A stretch of 19,702 bases of DNA from contig DAAJ01000079.1 of assembly GCA_001701115.1 (NCBI GenBank), forward strand, positions 1 through 19,702. Reading direction: 5' to 3'. The stretch's first letter is position 1; each line of letters begins with the position of its first letter. The notes under the pieces are model-generated. The model searched no databases. It had not been told where the DNA came from and was given only the letters and a program-made list of their open reading frames with translations. The translations under genes and the position numbers were made by a program. The stretch comes from Bacteroidales bacterium GP2 (GTDB lineage: Bacteria; Bacteroidota; Bacteroidia; Bacteroidales; Muribaculaceae). Shown here piece after piece: positions 15,031-19,702 of the stretch.

Positions 15031-15112
15031 CCTACGCCAAAGCCCTGCTTGGGCTAATTGCCCTCTCAGCCCGCGTAATATTATGAATTTCCGGAAAAAC
15101 GGTTGCGCCTGT

Positions 15113-15144
15113 ATTGCGTAAACCGCGAAAAATCACTACCTTTG
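15113..15144 (+). promoter_or_regulatory. Bacteroidota-type promoter of rplM operon
   Basis: ATTG (15113-15116), 20 bases, then TACCTTTG (15137-15144), an exact TAnnTTTG. The bases after the box, CAGCCGA, are the same as at the rplU promoter. Transcription should start near 15149. Confidence 0.75.
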
Positions 15145-15146
15145 CA

Positions 15147-15255
15147 GCCGATTATGCCCGAAAAGTAATCATCGGGGCTTCTGCGGCGCGGTCATTGGCC
15201 TGTCTGCGTCGTATGTTTGTCCCAGTTAAAAACCTATTAATTAACAATTTAAAAA
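15147..15255 (+). promoter_or_regulatory. Structured 5' leader of rplM
   Basis: A leader of about 107 bases. GCGGCGC (15183-15189) pairs with GCGTCGT (15206-15212) with two G-U pairs, and inside it GGTC pairs with GGCC around ATT. Upstream, GCCGAT or GCCCGA can each pair with the same ATCGGGG segment (about 15167-15179), so two alternative hairpins are possible. The last 20 bases before the GTG are A/T-rich and unpaired. Confidence 0.42.
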
Positions 15256-15735
15256 GTGGATACTTTAAGCTACAGAACAGAAACTCCCAACGCGCAGAGC
15301 GTTGACCGCGAGTGGGTGGTTATCGATGCCACCGACCAGGTTCTTGGTCGTCTTTGCGCTAAAGTCGCCAAGATTCTCCGCGGCAAGTACAAGCCTTGCT
15401 TCTCGCCCAACATTGAGTGTGGCGACAATGTCATCATTATCAATGCCGACAAAGTGCGTCTTACCGGCAAGAAAATGACTGACCGTATTTACCTTTCTTA
15501 CACCGGCTACCCCGGCGGACAGCGTTCCACCACTCCCGAGGTGCTCATGAAGAAAGCTCAGAACAAACATCTCAAACCCGGCTACAACCCCTTGTTCATC
15601 AAGGTTATGAAAGGCATGCTTCCTAAAAACCGCCTTGGTCGCCGCATTATTGAGAATATGCACGTTTATAACGGTCCCGAGCATCCCCATGAAGCTCAGA
15701 ACCCCAAAGTTATCGACATTAACAAACTTAAATAA
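15256..15735 (+). CDS. rplM: 50S ribosomal protein L13
   Basis: L13 is an early-assembly large-subunit protein. The 159-residue product reads MDTLSYRTETPNAQ, then WVVIDATDQVLGRLCAKVAK, GDNVIIINADKVRLTGKK, and the C-terminal GMLPKNRLGRRIIENMHVY and GPEHPHEAQNP. It is slightly longer than E. coli L13 at the ends, as in other Bacteroidetes. The start is GTG: the first residues MDTLSY match the family only from this codon, and the preceding bases are AATTTAAAAA with no Shine-Dalgarno. rpsI follows nine bases downstream. Confidence 0.97.
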   Translation: MDTLSYRTETPNAQSVDREWVVIDATDQVLGRLCAKVAKILRGKYKPCFSPNIECGDNVIIINADKVRLTGKKMTDRIYLSYTGYPGGQRSTTPEVLMKKAQNKHLKPGYNPLFIKVMKGMLPKNRLGRRIIENMHVYNGPEHPHEAQNPKVIDINKLK

Positions 15736-15744
15736 GCCTACAGA

Positions 15745-16131
15745 ATGGAACCAGTAAATGCAGTAGGTCGCCGCAAAGCAGCTGTGGCTCGCGTAATCCT
15801 CAAGGAAGGCAACGGCACCATCACTATCAACCGTCGTCCGCTCGAGGTTTATTTCCCCTCATCAATCCTCCAGTACATCGTTAAGCAGCCCCTGAGCCTC
15901 CTTGATGTTGCTGAAAAGTACAACATCCACGTCAATCTTGACGGTGGCGGCTACAAAGGACAGGCTGAAGCACTCCGCCTTGCTATTGCACGCGCACTCG
16001 TTAAAATCAATCCTGATGACAAGAGCGCTCTCCGCAAGGAAGGCTTCATGACCCGTGACCCCCGCGCTGTTGAGCGTAAAAAGCCCGGTCAGCCCAAAGC
16101 ACGCAAGCGCTTCCAGTTCTCTAAGCGTTAA
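15745..16131 (+). CDS. rpsI: 30S ribosomal protein S9
   Basis: S9 has a C-terminal tail that touches P-site tRNA. The 128-residue product starts MEPVNAVGRRKAAVARV, contains GGGYKGQAEALRLAIARAL and ends in the invariant basic tail with SKR at the C-terminus. It is nine bases after rplM. A 115-base gap follows before rpsB and contains a perfect inverted repeat TTTAGA-A-TCTAAA at 16167-16179, but no clear terminator or exact promoter. Confidence 0.98.
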   Translation: MEPVNAVGRRKAAVARVILKEGNGTITINRRPLEVYFPSSILQYIVKQPLSLLDVAEKYNIHVNLDGGGYKGQAEALRLAIARALVKINPDDKSALRKEGFMTRDPRAVERKKPGQPKARKRFQFSKR

Positions 16132-16246
16132 TCTTTGCGCTGCTTGACCAGATAAAAGCAAAAGTGTTTAGAATCTAAATCCCGCAGATGGAAAAATCCC
16201 TACTGTGCGATTGAATTCAAAAGAACGTAAACAAACAAATTTAAAA

Positions 16247-17080
16247 ATGTCAACACCTAATTTTGACCAACTTTTAGAAGCAGGTTGCCATTTCGGTCAC
16301 CTCAAAAGAAAATGGAATCCTGCAATGGCGCCCTATATCTTCATGGAGCGCAACGGTATCCACATCATAGACCTCTACAAAACAGCTGCCAAGCTGGATG
16401 AGGCTGCAAACGCACTCAAGAGCATTGCCAAGAGCGGCAAGAAAGTGCTCTTCGTTGCTACAAAGAAACAGGCCAAACAAGTTGTTGCCGACAAGGCTCA
16501 GGCTATAGGCATGCCCTATGTTATCGAGCGTTGGCCCGGCGGCATGCTCACCAACTTCCCCACAATCCGCAAGGCTGTCAAGAAAATGACCGCCATCGAC
16601 AAGATGACTAAGGACGGCACTTTCGACAACCTCTCTAAGCGCGAGAAACTCCAGATCACACGCCAGAGAGCTAAACTCGAAAAGACACTCGGCTCTATCG
16701 CCGACCTCAACCGCCTTCCCTCAGCACTCTTTGTTGTTGACGTGCTCAAAGAGCGCATCGCGGTAGCTGAGGCAAACCGTCTCGGTATCCCCGTGTTCGC
16801 TATGGTTGACACCAACTCAAACCCCAACGACGTTGACTTCGTTATCCCCGCTAACGATGACGCATCAAAGAGCATCGAGCTTATCCTCGACACTGTTTGC
16901 GGCGCTATGGCTGAAGGTCTCGAAGAGCGTAAAGTTGAAAAAGTGGACTCTCAGGCTGCCGGCGAAAACGGCGAAGGAGCACCCCGCAGAGAGCGTCGTC
17001 GCGTTAGCCGTGGCGCACGCAACGAAGAGGCTCCTGCTGAAGAGGCACCCGCCGCTGAGGAAGCACCCGCTGCTGAGTGA
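16247..17080 (+). CDS. rpsB: 30S ribosomal protein S2 with acidic-alanine tail
   Basis: S2 joins the small subunit late, near S1. The 277-residue product starts MSTPNFDQLLEAGCHFGHLK and shows WNPAMAPYIFMERNGIHIID, RWPGGMLTNF, and GIPVFAMVDTNSNP. The core ends near residue 230. A charged tail follows: a basic stretch (PRRERRRVSRGAR) and then EEAPAEEAPAAEEAPAAE, a repeated Glu-Ala-Pro unit. An upstream in-frame start at 16205 adds 14 non-homologous residues. The start is preceded by ACAAATTTAAAA with no Shine-Dalgarno. tsf follows 42 bases downstream, the standard S2/EF-Ts pairing. Confidence 0.97.
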   Translation: MSTPNFDQLLEAGCHFGHLKRKWNPAMAPYIFMERNGIHIIDLYKTAAKLDEAANALKSIAKSGKKVLFVATKKQAKQVVADKAQAIGMPYVIERWPGGMLTNFPTIRKAVKKMTAIDKMTKDGTFDNLSKREKLQITRQRAKLEKTLGSIADLNRLPSALFVVDVLKERIAVAEANRLGIPVFAMVDTNSNPNDVDFVIPANDDASKSIELILDTVCGAMAEGLEERKVEKVDSQAAGENGEGAPRRERRRVSRGARNEEAPAEEAPAAEEAPAAE

Positions 17081-17122
17081 GCATTTAATCCCATTTTAAT
17101 AACGCAATAAATTTTACTGAAT

Positions 17123-18115
17123 ATGGCAGTAACAATGGCAGAAATCACCAAGCTGCGCCACCTTACAAGCGCTGGCCTGATGGACTGCAAAAAAGCTCTC
17201 GCCGAAACTGACGGCGATATCGAGGCTGCTGTTGAAATCCTCCGCAAAAAAGGTCAGGCTGTTGCCGCTAAGCGTGAGGACAGGCAGGCTTCTGAAGGCT
17301 GCGTGCTCGCTAAAAACGAAGGCAACTTCGCTGCTGTGGTTGCACTCAACTGCGAAACAGACTTCGTTGCAAAGAACGCAGGTTTCGTTGACCTCACCAA
17401 GAAAATCCTTGACGCCGCTATGGAGTCTAAGGTTAAGAGCCTCGACGAACTCAAGGCTATCACCATCAACGGTCAGACAATCCAGGACCTCGTTGTTGAG
17501 GAATCTGGCAAGACCGGTGAGAAGATGGAAATCAGCGCATACGAATGGATTGAGGCACCTTCAACCACTTCATACAACCACCAGGGCAACAAGCTCGCTA
17601 CTATCGTGGGATTCAACCAGGAAGGCGTTGACTACCAGGTTGGTCGTGATGTAGCAATGCAGGTTGCTTCAATGAACCCCGTAGCTGTTTCTATCGAAAC
17701 CGTTCCCGCTGCGGTTGTTGAGAGCGAAAGAAACGTCGCTATCGAAAAAACCAAAGAGGAGCAGATCAGAAAAGCTGTTGAGGCTGCTCTTAAGAAAGCA
17801 GGTCTCAACCCCAACCACTTCGACTCCGAGGACCATATTGAAAGCAATATGTCCAAGGGCTGGATTACTCCCGAAGAGGCTGAAAAAGGTCGCGCTATCA
17901 TGAAGGAGGCTGCTGCCGCTAAGGCTGCTAACCTTCCCGCTCAGATGATTGAGCAGATTGCTAACGGTCGTGTCAACAAGTTCTACAAAGAATCTGTGCT
18001 CATGGAGCAGGAATTCGTTAAGGACGGCACACTCACAATCGCCAAATATCTTGAGGGCGCATCAAAGGGTCTTGCAGTGGTTGAGTTCAAACGTGTCAAT
18101 CTAAATCAAGACTAA
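17123..18115 (+). CDS. tsf: Translation elongation factor Ts
   Basis: EF-Ts exchanges GDP for GTP on EF-Tu. The 330-residue product begins MAVTMAEITKLRHLTSAGLM, an N-terminal UBA-like domain with GLMDCKKALAE, followed by KKGQAVAAKREDRQASEG, the EF-Tu contact CETDFVAKN (TDFV motif), and a long dimerisation region with MNPVAVS and SNMSKGWITPEEAEKG. The extra C-terminal length over E. coli EF-Ts (283 residues) is normal for Bacteroidetes. A second ATG four codons in is possible, but MAV is the form I recall in relatives. It ends the rplM-rpsI-rpsB-tsf operon and is followed by a terminator. Confidence 0.97.
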   Translation: MAVTMAEITKLRHLTSAGLMDCKKALAETDGDIEAAVEILRKKGQAVAAKREDRQASEGCVLAKNEGNFAAVVALNCETDFVAKNAGFVDLTKKILDAAMESKVKSLDELKAITINGQTIQDLVVEESGKTGEKMEISAYEWIEAPSTTSYNHQGNKLATIVGFNQEGVDYQVGRDVAMQVASMNPVAVSIETVPAAVVESERNVAIEKTKEEQIRKAVEAALKKAGLNPNHFDSEDHIESNMSKGWITPEEAEKGRAIMKEAAAAKAANLPAQMIEQIANGRVNKFYKESVLMEQEFVKDGTLTIAKYLEGASKGLAVVEFKRVNLNQD

Positions 18116-18146
18116 AGAAGTTACATTTTTAACAATTTTTATTTTT

Positions 18147-18185
18147 CAGACCGTTAACTCGCGAGAGTTGACGGTCTGTTTTGTT
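18147..18185 (+). terminator. Intrinsic terminator after tsf
   Basis: CAGACCGTTAACTC pairs with GAGTTGACGGTCTG (14 bp, one G-U) around the loop GCGA, followed by TTTTGTTTA. It sits 31 bases after the tsf stop. Its T-rich tail contains the TTTG that serves as -33 element for the helicase gene. Confidence 0.93.
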
Positions 18186-18210
18186 TATTCACCTCTTAGT
18201 GCTAAATTTG
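18180..18210 (+). promoter_or_regulatory. Promoter of helicase gene, probably leaderless
   Basis: TTTG (18180-18183), 19 bases, then TAAATTTG (18203-18210), an exact consensus pair. The ATG at 18215 begins four bases after the box, so the expected start is at the ATG itself. Confidence 0.78.
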
Positions 18211-18214
18211 TGCT

Positions 18215-19621
18215 ATGGACGCAATGGAATTTGCCGAAAGGATATACCTCAATCTGCCCTATGTGCCAAATGACCAGCAAGTGGAGCTCATAGCTGCACT
18301 GGCACGGTTTTGCTCGGTTGAAACTCCGGGCGACTCCGCCTTTCTTCTCATCGGCTATGCCGGCACAGGCAAGACATCGGTTACAGGCGCGCTCGTCAGG
18401 GCGTTGCGCGAATGCCGCATTCCTGTTGTCCTGCTTGCTCCCACAGGCAGGGCGGCAAAAGTCTTCGGCGCCTTTGCGCGCTATCCCGCTTCCACTATCC
18501 ATCGGCGCATTTACCGGCAGGCAAATCCCGCGAATATCTACGAATTTGGATCGGTTGCGGAAAATACCCTTGCCGATGCGGTTTTTATTGTTGACGAGGC
18601 ATCCATGATTGGCGCCGGATCAGAAGGCTCCGGCAACCTCCTTGAAGACCTCATACAATATGTCTACTCAGGAATCAACTGCCGCATGATTCTGCTGGGC
18701 GACACAGCGCAGCTCCCTCCGGTTGGCACCAGCGAATCACCGGCGATGAATGTCGCCGTCCTGCGCTCCTACGGGCTGAGGGTGTCAAAAGCGGTTATGA
18801 CCGAAGTGGTGAGGCAAGGCTCACGCTCCGGCATACTCTACAATGCCACATGGCTCAGGAAAGCGATGCTTTTGCCGGAACTACCTGAGCCGCAGCTCCG
18901 CATAAAAGGCTTTCAGGATGTCAAGATAGTGCCCGGCGAGGAGCTCTCCGACCTGATCGAAAGCGCCTATGCCGAGCCGGGGCTGGAAAACACTATACTC
19001 ATCACCCGATCCAATAAACGCGCCACCGCATTCAACCTCGCAATCCGTGCAAATATACTTGGCAGGGAAGAAGAGCTATGCGTGGATGAGCGACTCCTTG
19101 TTGCGAAAAACAATTACCTGTGGAGCGCAAAAGTCAAAGGGCTTGATTTCATTGCCAACGGAGACATTGCAGTGGTGAGCCATATCTACGGCATAGAAAC
19201 AAAATACGGCTTGCGGTTCGCTGATGTGAGGATTACCCTTCCGGACAGGGAAATAGACCTCGACTGCAAGATAATGCTTGACTCGCTCACCTCCGACACG
19301 CCCGCACTCCCCGCAGACAAAGCCGCATTCCTTTACCAGTCAGTGCTTACCGACCCCGAGATATTCACATACGACACCCCCATGCACGCAAGGATGAAAA
19401 TACTCAAGCGCGACCCGTATTTCAATGCCCTCCAGGTAAAATACGCCTATGCCGTCACCTGCCATAAAGCACAGGGAGGGCAGTGGCACTCCGTGTTTGT
19501 GGACATGGGTTATATTGCTCCCGAAGCAAGGGGGCTCGACTTCTATCGCTGGCTATACACCGCAGTCACCCGCTCAACTACCAGCCTCTACTTCGTAAAT
19601 CCCGACATCAAAATCCTCTGA
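18215..19621 (+). CDS. RecD/Pif1-like SF1B DNA helicase
   Basis: This is a predicted ATP-dependent 5'-3' DNA helicase of superfamily 1B. The 468 residues carry motif I GYAGTGKT (47-54), LLAPTGRAAK (Ia, 73-82), motif II VFIVDEASM (123-131), motif III ILLGDTAQLPPVG (159-171), motif IV-like ITRSNKRA, motif V YAVTCHKAQGGQW and motif VI YTAVTRS. Between V and VI lies FVDMGYIAPEARGLDFYRWL. It lacks the N-terminal helix-hairpin-helix region of RecD2 and the RecBCD context, so it is a short stand-alone enzyme of the kind common in Bacteroidetes, annotated variously as RecD-like or AAA ATPase. A role in repair or recombination is likely but not specified. An ATG three codons later is an alternative start, but the promoter spacing favours 18215. 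Confidence 0.93.
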   Translation: MDAMEFAERIYLNLPYVPNDQQVELIAALARFCSVETPGDSAFLLIGYAGTGKTSVTGALVRALRECRIPVVLLAPTGRAAKVFGAFARYPASTIHRRIYRQANPANIYEFGSVAENTLADAVFIVDEASMIGAGSEGSGNLLEDLIQYVYSGINCRMILLGDTAQLPPVGTSESPAMNVAVLRSYGLRVSKAVMTEVVRQGSRSGILYNATWLRKAMLLPELPEPQLRIKGFQDVKIVPGEELSDLIESAYAEPGLENTILITRSNKRATAFNLAIRANILGREEELCVDERLLVAKNNYLWSAKVKGLDFIANGDIAVVSHIYGIETKYGLRFADVRITLPDREIDLDCKIMLDSLTSDTPALPADKAAFLYQSVLTDPEIFTYDTPMHARMKILKRDPYFNALQVKYAYAVTCHKAQGGQWHSVFVDMGYIAPEARGLDFYRWLYTAVTRSTTSLYFVNPDIKIL

Positions 19622-19641
19622 CCCCTGCAAAGCACGCCAGC

Positions 19642-19692
19642 CATGTAGCTCCGCATGGAGCAGCGTTGGTAATGTGCGCCGGAGAGCGCACA
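19642..19692. other. Tandem hairpins after the helicase gene
   Basis: GCTCC-GCAT-GGAGC (19648-19661) and TGTGCGC-CGGAGA-GCGCACA (19673-19692) are perfect stems of 5 and 7 bp. Neither has a T-run within the window. They could be part of a terminator, a dispersed repeat or the 5' end of something beyond the edge. Confidence 0.35.
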
Positions 19693-19702
19693 CAGAGAGT
19701 AG

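Noticed and set aside
15041..15055. AGCCC-TGCTT-GGGCT hairpin as a terminator for the small membrane protein gene
   Set aside because: The stem is only 5 bp and no T-run follows.
16129..16137. TAATCTTTG near the rpsI stop as a separate promoter for rpsB-tsf
   Set aside because: The spacing inside the box is one base too long and I see no -33 element, so read-through from rplM is simpler.
16167..16179. TTTAGA-A-TCTAAA inverted repeat as a terminator or operator between rpsI and rpsB
   Set aside because: The stem would be very weak as RNA and no T-run follows. It may still be a binding site, but nothing else supports that.

Overview
The window looks like a core chromosomal region of a Bacteroidales bacterium, most likely close to Muribaculaceae or Bacteroides. 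The protein content fits this phylum: Tgt without the zinc cysteines, a type 2-like IleRS, lipoproteins resembling DUF4296 and DUF4827, an LspA with an extended loop, and an EF-Ts/S2 pair of the Bacteroides type. The promoters also fit. Seven places carry the Bacteroidota -7 element TAnnTTTG, most with a TTTG-like -33 element 19-20 bases upstream. Most starts have A/T-rich leaders rather than a Shine-Dalgarno sequence. No mobile element, CRISPR array, tRNA or rRNA was seen, and every recognised gene except those meeting the window edge appears intact.

Layout, left to right. (1) tgt-lptG on the + strand: queuosine tRNA modification and an LPS-export permease. (2) ileS, a TraR/DksA-like gene, lspA, a DUF4296 lipoprotein gene and a small overlapping gene, all on the - strand, with stop/start overlaps (TGATG, TAATG, then 17 nt). 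(3) An nrnA-like DHH phosphodiesterase, a DUF4827 lipoprotein, glmM, an SH3-NlpC/P60 hydrolase and a PAP2 phosphatase on the - strand. The last three suit cell-wall precursor supply and remodelling. (4) A 304-base divergent intergenic region with two promoters, nested inverted repeats and a foldable rplU leader, followed by rplU-rpmA and a strong terminator. (5) An AraJ-like MFS transporter on the - strand facing a small two-helix membrane protein on the + strand, with a candidate operator between them. (6) rplM-rpsI-rpsB-tsf on the + strand with a structured rplM leader and a strong terminator after tsf. (7) A RecD/Pif1-like SF1B helicase on the + strand.

Most of the window is housekeeping. 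I do not see a convincing new multi-gene system such as a defence island or biosynthetic cluster. The best second-look items are three genes (tgt, the small membrane protein and the helicase) where the -7 box lies exactly four bases before the ATG, predicting leaderless mRNAs; the altered GXHH signature in IleRS, linked in other type 2 enzymes to extreme mupirocin resistance; the small overlapping gene at the end of the ileS-lspA operon; and structured, possibly autoregulatory leaders upstream of rplU and rplM.
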